A stretch of 64,000 nt of DNA from DTU072 sp050309775 (lineage in GTDB: Bacteria; Bacillota; Clostridia; Christensenellales; DTU072): assembly GCA_050309775.1 (NCBI GenBank), contig JBNRMV010000007.1, positions 8,492 to 72,491 of the forward strand, given 5' to 3'. The position numbers and the translations under genes were made by a program. Of the stretch, positions 26,578-34,874 are shown in pieces (position 1 is the first letter of the stretch; each line of letters begins with the position of its first letter). Below the pieces are notes generated by a model, which had not been told where the DNA came from, made no database searches, and saw nothing but the letters and a program-made list of their open reading frames with translations.

Positions 26578-27119
26578 GTCGCCTCCTCGCCGCCATATAA
26601 CTTCCTCAACTTCCCAATGGTTCTGTACAACTTGTGTTTTACATTTGATTCCGTCATCTCAAGCAGCTCCGCCACCTCTCTGAGCGGTTTGTCCAGATGA
26701 AAATGCAGCACAAATATTTTTTGAATGTCGGTGGGGTATGTCCGTATCTGCCGCCATACCTCTTTTATGGTATAGGAATTTATATAGCTTTCTTCCACAT
26801 CCTTGTATTCAAATCTAAAGTTCTCGGTTTCTTCGCCCTCCTTGTTCTTTTTTGTCAGCGGCACAAGATTTTTCAAACGGGCTTTCAGCGAATAATGCCG
26901 ATATACCCTTACTTTTGCTATCCTCAACAAAAGCGCATGCTCATTTTTTATATATGAGATGCCCTTTTTGTCGATTACGGAAAAAAACTCTGCAAAAGTC
27001 TCCTGGACGATGTCCTCTACATAGCCTATATCGCTGCATTTTGCCACTACAAAAGTCATTACCTTTTGGTAATACTTATCATAGGTGGTATTGAAATAGG
27101 TGTATTTTATATCGTCCAT
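26574..27119 (-). CDS. ECF-type RNA polymerase sigma factor
   Basis: 181 residues with sigma-70 region 2 (YVEDIVQETFAEFFSVI, the core-binding and -10 recognition segment) and region 4 (IFVLHFHLDKPLREVAELL then ESNVKHKLYRTIGKLRK, the helix-turn-helix for -35). There is no region 3, typical of ECF sigma factors. It has a GGAGG site before ATG. It is the first gene of a two-gene unit with the beta-propeller membrane protein. The target regulon is unknown. Confidence 0.92.
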   Translation of the reverse strand: MDDIKYTYFNTTYDKYYQKVMTFVVAKCSDIGYVEDIVQETFAEFFSVIDKKGISYIKNEHALLLRIAKVRVYRHYSLKARLKNLVPLTKKNKEGEETENFRFEYKDVEESYINSYTIKEVWRQIRTYPTDIQKIFVLHFHLDKPLREVAELLEMTESNVKHKLYRTIGKLRKLYGGEEAT

Positions 27120-27155
27120 GCGCCTCCGACACTATATAAGTGCAGGGAAAAAGGA

Positions 27156-27179
27156 TTTTAGTTCCAAACAAAACTAAAA
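27156..27179. promoter_or_regulatory. Inverted repeat at the sigma factor promoter
   Basis: TTTTAGTT, 8-nt spacer, AACTAAAA, perfect over 8 bp, located at the predicted start site just downstream of the -10. On the minus strand it also contains GGAAC, which resembles an ECF -35 element, so this may be an operator or part of an autoregulated promoter. Confidence 0.35.
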
Positions 27180-27181
27180 AA

Positions 27182-27210
27182 ATTATAACATTTTCAAAAA
27201 TATATGTAAA
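27182..27210 (-). promoter_or_regulatory. Sigma-A-like promoter of the ECF sigma factor gene
   Basis: Minus strand TTTACA, 17-nt spacer, TATAAT. Confidence 0.6.
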
Positions 27211-27259
27211 TGACCCCTTGCCGCATACGATGGCAAACAAAGGCTAATAATGACTGAAG

Positions 27260-28789
27260 TTATGAACTGCGCTGATTCAGCAGCATGCTTATTTCGGGGT
27301 GGCGGGCAAGCTGCTTATGGATTTTGCCATTGGCATTATGTATTCTTACTTGTTTCTTTTTTGCCTTACTAATAAGAAAATCCGTAAAAGTCGCATCTAT
27401 TTCAACGACATCGGTCATGTCAAGCACCAACTCCGCGCTGCTTGCGGTGTCAAAAAGTTTGTCATAGTTCATATACGATATGCTGCCTTTCAGCTTTGTT
27501 GTGCCGTCAATAATTTCCTTTTCCGCCGTATGCTTTTTTACATACCTCTTAAACAGCTGATACCCCAAAGAAAGGGAAGTGCATACGAGTATTGCCACCA
27601 CCAAATCAAAAGCCACCGTCAGCGCAAAGGTCAACGCCATAAGCCCAATATCCACAGGCGTGGTTTTTAATACTTTTTTTATTTCCTCAACATTCAGCAT
27701 ATTGTAGCACACAACAATGAGAATGGCGGCAAAAACGGTCATAGGTATATATTTTGCGTACGGCATCAGAAACAGCGAAAGTAGTAATATCACTACCGAA
27801 TGCACTACGGCAGCAACCGGCGTTCTGCCTCCGCTTCTAATATTTGCGGAAGTGCGCGCTATGGCGCCTGTCGCAGGCAGTCCGCCGAAAAGCGAGGACG
27901 CTATATTAGCAACACCCTGACCGATAAGTTCCATATTTGGGTTGTGCTTTGAATGCGTCATACCGTCAGCTACGACCGCCGACAGCAGCGATTCGACAGC
28001 CGCAAGAAAGGCAATCGTTACAGCCGGCACTATCAGCGAGGGCAGTTGGGAAAAATCAAAAAAGCCAAAACTAAAGGAAATATTTATGTTCACCGTACCA
28101 AAAATGTCGCCAAGCGTGATGCACTTTGTCGGCAAAAATAGGTTTATTACTGTGCATACTATTATAGCAACCAACGGACCGGGCAATATCTTTTGGATTT
28201 TTGGCACAAGCGCAATTATTGCAACGGCAAACACGCCCATTGCTACGGTTATCCATGACAACTGCGCTATATGCGAAAGCGTATATACCAGCTTATGCAA
28301 ATTTTCTGAAGGCATATCCTTTAGCCCCAGTCCGAGAAAGTCATTTATCTGACCGATAAAGATTGTCACGGCTATACCTGCGGTAAACCCTGTTATTATA
28401 GGCAAGGGTATGTATTTTATCAGTTTGCCCAATCGCAGCAAGCCCATAATGATGATAAAGATACCTGCCATAAATGTCGCCATAACCAGCCCTGACATGC
28501 CGTTCTTGGCAATTATTCCAAATACTATTACAACAAAAGCTCCCGTCGGTCCGCTTACTTGCGTCTTGCTGCCGCCAAGTACCGCCGCAACGCCGCCTGC
28601 AAAAATTGCCGTAATAAGCCCGACCGCCGGACCGGCGCCCGAAGCAATGGCAAGCGCAATGCTTAAAGGAAGCGCAATTATTCCGACAATAATGCCGGCT
28701 ATGCAATCCTTTAATAACCTATTAGCCGTATACCCGTCCTGTAAGGACAATACCAGTTCCGGAATTAACTTTTGTTTTTGTTTTTTCAT
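27260..28789 (-). CDS. SulP family anion transporter with STAS domain
   Basis: 509 residues. Membrane domain of about 10-14 helices from residue 25 to about 405 with the SulP signature near GGSKTQVSGPTGAFVV and family segments AFGGLPATGAIARTSANIRSG (20-residue core GGLPATGAIARTSANIRSG). The cytoplasmic C-terminus is a STAS domain with LVLDMTDVVEIDATFTDFL. SulP proteins move sulfate, bicarbonate or dicarboxylates, often by Na+ symport or anion exchange; substrate cannot be read from sequence. AGGAGA ribosome-binding site. Apparently a separate transcription unit. Confidence 0.92.
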   Translation of the reverse strand: MKKQKQKLIPELVLSLQDGYTANRLLKDCIAGIIVGIIALPLSIALAIASGAGPAVGLITAIFAGGVAAVLGGSKTQVSGPTGAFVVIVFGIIAKNGMSGLVMATFMAGIFIIIMGLLRLGKLIKYIPLPIITGFTAGIAVTIFIGQINDFLGLGLKDMPSENLHKLVYTLSHIAQLSWITVAMGVFAVAIIALVPKIQKILPGPLVAIIVCTVINLFLPTKCITLGDIFGTVNINISFSFGFFDFSQLPSLIVPAVTIAFLAAVESLLSAVVADGMTHSKHNPNMELIGQGVANIASSLFGGLPATGAIARTSANIRSGGRTPVAAVVHSVVILLLSLFLMPYAKYIPMTVFAAILIVVCYNMLNVEEIKKVLKTTPVDIGLMALTFALTVAFDLVVAILVCTSLSLGYQLFKRYVKKHTAEKEIIDGTTKLKGSISYMNYDKLFDTASSAELVLDMTDVVEIDATFTDFLISKAKKKQVRIHNANGKIHKQLARHPEISMLLNQRSS

Positions 28790-28808
28790 ATATCTCCTTT
28801 TTTTCTAC

Positions 28809-28835
28809 GAAAAAGCAGACTCGGATAGAGCCTGC
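28809..28835 (-). terminator. Terminator after desulfoferrodoxin gene
   Basis: Minus strand 8-bp stem GCAGGCTC/GAGTCTGC (one G-U pair) with a 5-nt loop followed by TTTTT. Confidence 0.75.
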
Positions 28836-28897
28836 TCAAACTACTTTGATTATATCATTTATTATTTTCTTTGCAACTGTTTTGACGGGGTACGGTT

Positions 28898-29281
28898 TTA
28901 TTTAATTTCGGTTTTCCAAAGTCCGTGCAGGTTGCAATATTCATAAGCCGCCACGGCTTTGTCATCAGCTAAAGCAAAGACAGCTTTGGGTTCTTGACCG
29001 GGTTTAAGAGCCTTGCGCTGACCGCCCTGTTCTGTTTCCAAATAAATCCATTGTATATAATGTTCTTGAATCATAGGGTGCGCAACGCTGCCGACAGATA
29101 CCGTCACTTTGTCGCCCTCAACCGCTGCGACAGGCAAATGCTTTTCGTACGCTCCTTCGCTGGTGTTGGCAACAAGTTCTGTCATGTCTTCGCCGCAGCA
29201 AACCATAGGTATGCCTGCATCCTCAATCAATCCTACGATATTTCCGCAAATGTCGCATCTGAAAAACTTTATTCTGCTCAT
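28898..29281 (-). CDS. dfx: Desulfoferrodoxin / superoxide reductase
   Basis: Reduces superoxide to peroxide without making oxygen, a defence of strict anaerobes. The N-terminal desulforedoxin-like domain has CDICGN and VCCGEDM for the Fe(Cys)4 centre; the neelaredoxin domain has EKHLPV, HPMIQEHYI and YCNLHGLWK, giving the four His and one Cys of the catalytic Fe. 127 residues, full length (2Fe type). AGGAGG precedes ATG. Confidence 0.96.
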   Translation of the reverse strand: MSRIKFFRCDICGNIVGLIEDAGIPMVCCGEDMTELVANTSEGAYEKHLPVAAVEGDKVTVSVGSVAHPMIQEHYIQWIYLETEQGGQRKALKPGQEPKAVFALADDKAVAAYEYCNLHGLWKTEIK

Positions 29282-29315
29282 TTTGTGTCCTCCTGAACTT
29301 TTATTTAATAGTTAT

Positions 29316-29344
29316 ATTATACCGCATAACCTACCTTTTGTCTA
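29316..29344 (-). promoter_or_regulatory. Promoter of dfx
   Basis: Minus strand TAGACA, 17-nt spacer, TATAAT, located in the short gap after gltX, so dfx can be transcribed apart from gltX. Confidence 0.5.
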
Positions 29345-29346
29345 TG

Positions 29347-30783
29347 TCAAAAATTTTCAACAAGCTGCTGACTGTATGACAGTCGTCGCAGGCTCTCCTC
29401 TTTTCCCAACAACTCGGCTATTTCTATGGCTCCGCCGGGGGTCGACGCTTTGCCGGTCAGCGCTAAGCGCGCGCAAAACAACGTTTGTCCTTTTTTTATG
29501 CCGGCATTTAGGCTTTCTTCAGTCAGCGCGTTCATTATATTTTCTTCGGTGAACTCAATATCTTTCAGTGCCGTTTGGGCTACTTCTATTGCTTGTTTGG
29601 CTATCTCAAGATTGGTTTTCATTTTCTTGTGCTCAAATAAAGACAGGTCATACTCTCCGAATTCCTCAAGAAAGTTTATCATGTCTGGAATGTCGGACAA
29701 GACTTCTACCCTATGATGCAGCAGCTTTGAAATCAACATATAATCGTATTTGTCCTTGATTTTTGAGTTCTGGTAAAACGGTATTGCAAGCTCATTAAAC
29801 TCTTCCGTCGTCTTTTCGCGTAAATAAAGTGCGTTCAGCCACCGCATTTTTTGTTCGTCAAATATGCTTGATGATTTTGAAATGCCCTCCACGCTGAACA
29901 TATCGATAAGTTCAGACATTGAAAGTTTTTCTTCATTGCCTTTTGGCGACCAGCCCAGCAGCGCAATATAATTTATTATTGCTTCGGGTAAAAAGCCTTT
30001 CCGCAGAAAGTCCTCAAAGTTTGCGTCTCCGAAACGCTTGCTGAGTTTGCGTTGCGCGTCCTTCATAATTGGAGGCAAATGCATATATTGCGGCCGCTGC
30101 CAGCCAAAACTGTCATATATGAGGTTATATTTTGGTGTACTGGAGAGATATTCCGTGCCGCGTATGACATGCGTTATGCCCATGAGGTGGTCGTCTACGA
30201 CATTTGCAAAATTGTAAGTTGGCATGCCATCGCTTTTAAGCAATATATTGTCCTCAAGTTCCGAACAAGGCACGCTGATTTTGCCGAACACCATGTCCTC
30301 ATAGGAGCTTTCTCCCTCTGTGGGCATGTTCTGTCTGATAACATAGGGAATACCTGAGGCAAGTTTTTCTTCAATTTCTTTTTTTGACAGGCGCAAACAG
30401 CTCTTGTCATATCTTCTTATGCCGTTTTCGTCGCACAGCGTATCCAATCTTTCTTTGTCGCAAAAACAATAATATGCGCCGCCTTTTTCGACAAGTTCCT
30501 GAGCGTACCTTATATAAATATCCTTGCGCTGGCTTTGAACATACGGTCCTACTCCGCCATCTTTGAATGGACCTTCGTCTATTTTAATACCTGCCTTGTC
30601 CAGCGTATTGTAAATGGTTTCTATTGCGCCCTCAACATACCGCTCTGTGTCGGTATCCTCAATACGCAAAATAAAATCCCCTTTGTTTTTTCTTGCAAAC
30701 AAATAAGCGTACAACGCCGTCCGCAAGTTGCCGATATGCATAAAGCCCGTGGGGCTGGGCGCAAACCTTGTTCTTACCTTCAT
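29347..30783 (-). CDS. gltX: Glutamyl-tRNA synthetase
   Basis: Class I synthetase charging tRNA-Glu. HIGH motif in FAPSPTGFMHIGNLRTA at the N-terminus and KMSKS-like KLSKRFGD near residue 245. I start at ATG giving MKVRTRFAPSPTG, preceded by GGAGGAG, rather than a longer frame. 478 residues is normal. The C-terminal anticodon-binding half is complete. Whether it is discriminating or also charges tRNA-Gln cannot be told; no glnS or gatCAB is in the window. Confidence 0.96.
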   Translation of the reverse strand: MKVRTRFAPSPTGFMHIGNLRTALYAYLFARKNKGDFILRIEDTDTERYVEGAIETIYNTLDKAGIKIDEGPFKDGGVGPYVQSQRKDIYIRYAQELVEKGGAYYCFCDKERLDTLCDENGIRRYDKSCLRLSKKEIEEKLASGIPYVIRQNMPTEGESSYEDMVFGKISVPCSELEDNILLKSDGMPTYNFANVVDDHLMGITHVIRGTEYLSSTPKYNLIYDSFGWQRPQYMHLPPIMKDAQRKLSKRFGDANFEDFLRKGFLPEAIINYIALLGWSPKGNEEKLSMSELIDMFSVEGISKSSSIFDEQKMRWLNALYLREKTTEEFNELAIPFYQNSKIKDKYDYMLISKLLHHRVEVLSDIPDMINFLEEFGEYDLSLFEHKKMKTNLEIAKQAIEVAQTALKDIEFTEENIMNALTEESLNAGIKKGQTLFCARLALTGKASTPGGAIEIAELLGKEESLRRLSYSQQLVENF

Positions 30784-30919
30784 TTCTCCTCCGCAGCCGG
30801 CAAAAATCTTTTTGCCCATATTATATGTTGGTTTATAAATATTACTTATTAGTTTAGCACATTTCCACCCTTTAGTGTATAATATTTAGTAAGAATGTGT
30901 AAAATTCATGGAGGTCAAA

Positions 30920-32224
30920 ATGAATTATTCTTTGAATGACGCTATACGCTGGCTGCAAGAATTGTTACGCATAAAAAGCGTTGAAGAGCCTGCCGTTCCC
31001 GGGGGCCCTTTCGGGCAGGGCGTTGCCGACAGTTTGAATTACGCGCTCAACCTTATGAACACACTTGGCTTCCGCACAAAAAACCTTGACGGATACTGCG
31101 GCGTTGCAGATATAGGCGATGGCGATATGTTTGGCATACTCGTACATTTAGATGTTGTTCCCGAAGGCACTGGCTGGAGTTTTCCTCCATATGGGGCGGA
31201 AATTCACGATGGCAAGATTTATGCGCGCGGAGCCACGGACGACAAAGGTCCGTTTGTTGCCGTTTTGTATGCCGTCGTAAAACTTCTTCAAGAGGGATTG
31301 ATTCCGTCCAAACAAATTCGTTTTATTCTCGGCTGCGATGAAGAGAGCGGCTGGAAATGTATTGAACACTACAACAAGGTGGAACAAATGCCCGACATCG
31401 GTATTTCTCCGGACGGGGATTTTCCTGTAATAAATTGTGAAAAAGGCATTGTATATCATCATCTCTCCTTTCTCTTGCCTGAGGGCATAGCAGAAATCTA
31501 TGGCGGCGAACGGGCAAACATGGTACCTGATTCGGCTTATTGCAAAGCAAAATATTCCGATACCCTTTTTGAGCAAGCAATAGCCGCCGGCGCAAGCGCC
31601 GAAAAAGTAGGAGATTTTCTTGTTTTGCGGGCTGAAGGCGTGTCGGCGCACGGCAGTCACCCGGACAAGGGCGACAATGCGATATACAAACTATTTTCTG
31701 CTCTTTCTGCTGAATATCCTATCTTTTGCAAGCTGTACGACGCTTTTTCTGACAACTGCGGCGAAGACATCGGGTTGGCGCTTAGTGACGAAAAAAGCGG
31801 CATGCTTACGCTAAACCTGGGAACATGTAAAGTTTCGGGGGAAAACATAGTGTGTGAACTTGATATTCGCCACCCTATAAGCTATAATAAAGATGAGATA
31901 ACAGCTATTCTGCAAGAGCGCCTGCCCTGCAAAGTTGAACAAGGCTTCTTCCATTGTCCGCTTTATCTCGACCCACAGCATGCTTTGATAAAAACCTTGC
32001 TGAAAGCATATGATGAGGCTACCAACGCAAAAACTCAGTCTTTGCCTATATCTATCGGCGGCGGAACATACGCAAGGGCGCTAAAAACCGGCGTGGCTTT
32101 CGGTCCAATGTTGCCGGGAATGGTGTCGACAATGCACGAAAAGGACGAATATATATCTCTTGACCACTTTGAATTGTTGGTAAAAATATACTATAAAGCA
32201 ATGAAGGAACTGTGTTTTTTATGA
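30920..32224 (+). CDS. pepV: Dipeptidase PepV (M20 family)
   Basis: Zinc dipeptidase that releases amino acids from dipeptides in the cytoplasm. Metal-binding segments: LVHLDVVPEGTGW, ARGATDDKGPFVAVLYA and GCDEESGWKC; C-terminal GGGTYARALKTGVAFGP is family-typical. I choose ATG at MNYSLND because GGAGGT lies 5 nt upstream; an in-frame ATG 12 nt earlier would put that site inside the gene. 434 residues. The stop overlaps the next gene as ATGA. Confidence 0.93.
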   Translation: MNYSLNDAIRWLQELLRIKSVEEPAVPGGPFGQGVADSLNYALNLMNTLGFRTKNLDGYCGVADIGDGDMFGILVHLDVVPEGTGWSFPPYGAEIHDGKIYARGATDDKGPFVAVLYAVVKLLQEGLIPSKQIRFILGCDEESGWKCIEHYNKVEQMPDIGISPDGDFPVINCEKGIVYHHLSFLLPEGIAEIYGGERANMVPDSAYCKAKYSDTLFEQAIAAGASAEKVGDFLVLRAEGVSAHGSHPDKGDNAIYKLFSALSAEYPIFCKLYDAFSDNCGEDIGLALSDEKSGMLTLNLGTCKVSGENIVCELDIRHPISYNKDEITAILQERLPCKVEQGFFHCPLYLDPQHALIKTLLKAYDEATNAKTQSLPISIGGGTYARALKTGVAFGPMLPGMVSTMHEKDEYISLDHFELLVKIYYKAMKELCFL

Positions 32225-32937
32225 AGGAACAAGACAGAAATTCAATATCCGTAGGCGATATTAGCATGAACTACTACCGCAGAGGCAACGGCAACAAGGC
32301 ATTGGTTCTCATACACGGCAATTCAGAAAGCGCAAAGATTTTTGCAGACTATATCCAAACAGTCGACCCAAAATACAAGGCATACGCCATTGACACAAGA
32401 GGACACGGGCTTAGCTCAGGCGGCAAAGGCAGTTTTTCCATAAAGACCATGGCAATAGATGTCATGCGTTTCATAAACCAAAAACCCTTTGACTGCGTAA
32501 GCATAGTCGGCTATTCCGACGGAGCAAACATAGCCATGTATCTGGCAAAAATTGCCCCTCAGCTTATTGACAAAATGGTGCTTATCAGCGGCAACCTTTA
32601 CGCAAAAGCCATAGACAAAACTTTTTTCAATAAGGCGTTGCTGAAATACAAATTTTATAAATCCTTTGAAAAACTTAATGTTAAAGCAAAAATTGCCGCC
32701 AACCGTATGGAAATTATGCTGAACAACATAGGCGTTTATCCCGAGGACCTGCACAATCTCAACATTCCCACATTGGTTGTTGATGCGGAACATGACCTCA
32801 TCGACAAGGAGCATACTGCGCTTATTGCCCGCTCAATCCCCAACGCAAAAAGTCTTACCATAAAAGACTGCGACCATTACAGCATTATGAAAAGCCCTGC
32901 GCTGTTCGACGCCATAAACGAGTTCATAAATAACTAA
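32221..32937 (+). CDS. Alpha/beta hydrolase
   Basis: 238 residues with the alpha/beta hydrolase fold: oxyanion region LVLIHGNSES, nucleophile elbow GYSDGAN (Ser), acid DAEHD and catalytic His in DCDHYSIM. The ATG overlaps the pepV stop (ATGA), so the two are co-translated. No signal peptide. The substrate is unknown; an esterase or acyl-hydrolase role is a guess from the family. Confidence 0.88.
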   Translation: MKEQDRNSISVGDISMNYYRRGNGNKALVLIHGNSESAKIFADYIQTVDPKYKAYAIDTRGHGLSSGGKGSFSIKTMAIDVMRFINQKPFDCVSIVGYSDGANIAMYLAKIAPQLIDKMVLISGNLYAKAIDKTFFNKALLKYKFYKSFEKLNVKAKIAANRMEIMLNNIGVYPEDLHNLNIPTLVVDAEHDLIDKEHTALIARSIPNAKSLTIKDCDHYSIMKSPALFDAINEFINN

Positions 32938-33668
32938 ACCGCCACCTCGTCTCCGCTGTTAAAAGAAGTATTGATGCTTAAGTATGCCATTATTCCGCTT
33001 GCTATTTGGTAAGCGATTTTTTTTCTGTATTCCTCTTGTTGAAGCAACATATCTTCTTCTGGATTTGACATAAAGCCGCATTCCACGATTGCCGATGGAA
33101 AACGGCTGCATTTCAATATATAATAATCTCCGCTCAATGCGGCAAATTCTCGTTTCGCGTACTCCTTGTTTAACGTGTTAAGGCTTGCTTGCAGCGTTTC
33201 TGCAAGCGTTTTGGACGATGCGCTCATATCTTCAAAGAAAGTTTGCGCCCCTCTTCTGGAGGAATCCGACGGAAATTTATTCATATGTATGCTGATAACC
33301 AAATCGGGAGCGGCTTCATTGATAATTTCTTTGCGTTTTTTCATGTCCTGCTGTTTGAAGCTTGAGGTGGCGCCGCCATATAACGCATTGTCATCTTTTC
33401 TTGTAAGCACGACTTTTATTCCGGCATTTGTAAGATGTTCCTCCACCATTTTTACAATGATTAAATTCAGCTCTTTTTCTTTTACGCCGCTTTTTACGCC
33501 TATGACACCGTTGTCTCTGCCGCCGTGACCGGCGTCCAGCACAACCACATAGTCTTTTGGCGTACTTGTAGCATGCAAGACCTTGGCGGCTACGCCTGCG
33601 CCCAACCCCAGCAAAAGCATTATTACCACGCAAATAATTATTGTTTTCTTCTTTATCACTAATATCAT
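32934..33668 (-). CDS. cwlD: N-acetylmuramoyl-L-alanine amidase, CwlD-like (Amidase_3)
   Basis: 244 residues with an N-terminal membrane/signal helix (about residues 6-28) and one Amidase_3 domain. Zinc ligands: VLDAGHGGRDNG (His), a Glu downstream in KEKELNLI, and VISIHMNKFPS (His); the catalytic Glu is in AIVECGFMSNPEED. Single-domain, membrane-anchored forms of this length resemble CwlD, which makes muramic-delta-lactam in spore cortex; a vegetative amidase is also possible. Its 3' end overlaps the convergent hydrolase by 4 bp. Confidence 0.85.
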   Translation of the reverse strand: MILVIKKKTIIICVVIMLLLGLGAGVAAKVLHATSTPKDYVVVLDAGHGGRDNGVIGVKSGVKEKELNLIIVKMVEEHLTNAGIKVVLTRKDDNALYGGATSSFKQQDMKKRKEIINEAAPDLVISIHMNKFPSDSSRRGAQTFFEDMSASSKTLAETLQASLNTLNKEYAKREFAALSGDYYILKCSRFPSAIVECGFMSNPEEDMLLQQEEYRKKIAYQIASGIMAYLSINTSFNSGDEVAV

Positions 33669-33975
33669 CTTCCCCTCACACGATAAATATATTAACAGTG
33701 GCGCGACGGTATCCCTAAATTTGCGTATTGGCTACGCTTTCGACAAAAAATTACATTTATTGCAAACTGTTTTTGATTTTTACGCAGTTGTCCACAAAGT
33801 TATCCACAATTTATTTATTATCATATGTGGTTGTTTCATGCGATTTTCATTCGATTTCACGCAATTTTAGCGTTATTTTAGCATGCATTGTCGGATTTTC
33901 GCATATGCAATGTGGACAACTCACATTTTCTTGACTTTTTCGCATCTTAAGTCTGAATGCACGCATTTGGGGCTC
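33669..33975. other. Gene-free interval with a DnaA-box cluster
   Basis: 307 bp between cwlD and uppP without a convincing frame. It holds DnaA boxes TTGTCCACA (33788-33796), TTATCCACA (33800-33808) and inverted TTGTCCACA (33911-33919). The first two lie on the same strand, 3 bp apart. AT-rich DNA follows the pair. No terminator hairpin or tRNA seen. Confidence 0.75.
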
Positions 33976-34731
33976 CTATTTGAGTACATATACCACGATA
34001 AATGCGGTTATGGCAAGCAAAAATGTGTAAAGAGAAAAAGGCAGCAATCCTTTATTTTTGAGCAGACGCAAAAATATCTTTATAGCAAACATTCCCGACA
34101 GAAAAGCCGCCGCCATGGCAAGCAGCATGGGCACTATTTTCACGCCGCCAAAACCGCCGCTGAAACCTATTATTTCCACAAGAGCGCTGCCCAGTATTAT
34201 CGGAATGCTTAATAAAAATGTAAAGTCTCCGGCTTTTTCTCTGTCGATGCCCAACATGAGCATGACGGAGATTGTAGAACCGCTGCGGGACAGTCCGCCA
34301 ATAGCCGCTACCCCTTGCGACACCCCGGTAATAAAAGCCGAAGAATAGTCCATTTCTTTTTGTTTGCGCCATTTGAAAGTAGAAAGCAACAATAAAATTG
34401 AAGTTGCAAGAAACCCAAAAGGAAGCAGCAATAAGCCTATGTTTTCAAAAAACAAGCGCACAACAAAAGCCAAAGCAACGGTGGGGATTGTGGCGACGGC
34501 AAGAAGTATTACTTCCTTGTCCAAGGGGTGTCGGATATAATACCAAAGTTTTTTTCGGTAAACTATACAAACCGCCAGCAATGTGGCAAGATGCAGCATG
34601 AGATTAAACAGCAGCGAGCTTTCTCCTAAGCCAAGTTTTTCAAGCAGCATGAGGTGTCCGCTGGAGCTTACCGGCAAAAATTCTGTAAGCCCCTGAACCA
34701 GCCCAAGTACCAACGCTTCAAAATATTCCAT
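33976..34731 (-). CDS. uppP: Undecaprenyl-diphosphate phosphatase UppP (BacA)
   Basis: Membrane enzyme that recycles the lipid carrier undecaprenyl phosphate for cell wall synthesis; also gives bacitracin resistance. 251 residues, about eight helices, with the two active-site segments GLTEFLPVSSSGHL near residue 15 and AIGGLSRSGSTISVML near residue 150. GGAGG precedes ATG. Standing alone between DnaA boxes and divergent ychF. Confidence 0.96.
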   Translation of the reverse strand: MEYFEALVLGLVQGLTEFLPVSSSGHLMLLEKLGLGESSLLFNLMLHLATLLAVCIVYRKKLWYYIRHPLDKEVILLAVATIPTVALAFVVRLFFENIGLLLLPFGFLATSILLLLSTFKWRKQKEMDYSSAFITGVSQGVAAIGGLSRSGSTISVMLMLGIDREKAGDFTFLLSIPIILGSALVEIIGFSGGFGGVKIVPMLLAMAAAFLSGMFAIKIFLRLLKNKGLLPFSLYTFLLAITAFIVVYVLK

Positions 34732-34742
34732 TTGTCCTCCGC

Positions 34743-34771
34743 TTTACATTGTATTTGCATTGCTGTATAAT
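34743..34771 (+). promoter_or_regulatory. Promoter of ychF
   Basis: TTTACA, 17-nt spacer, TATAAT; the leader to ychF is about 95 nt. Confidence 0.6.
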
Positions 34772-34874
34772 ATATAAACTATTATTGCCTTTTTATTATT
34801 ATTACTATTAAAGTTTTTCAATAAAAAGCAATATCAGAAAAGAACAAACCATTTGTCAATTAGGAGAATAAGAT

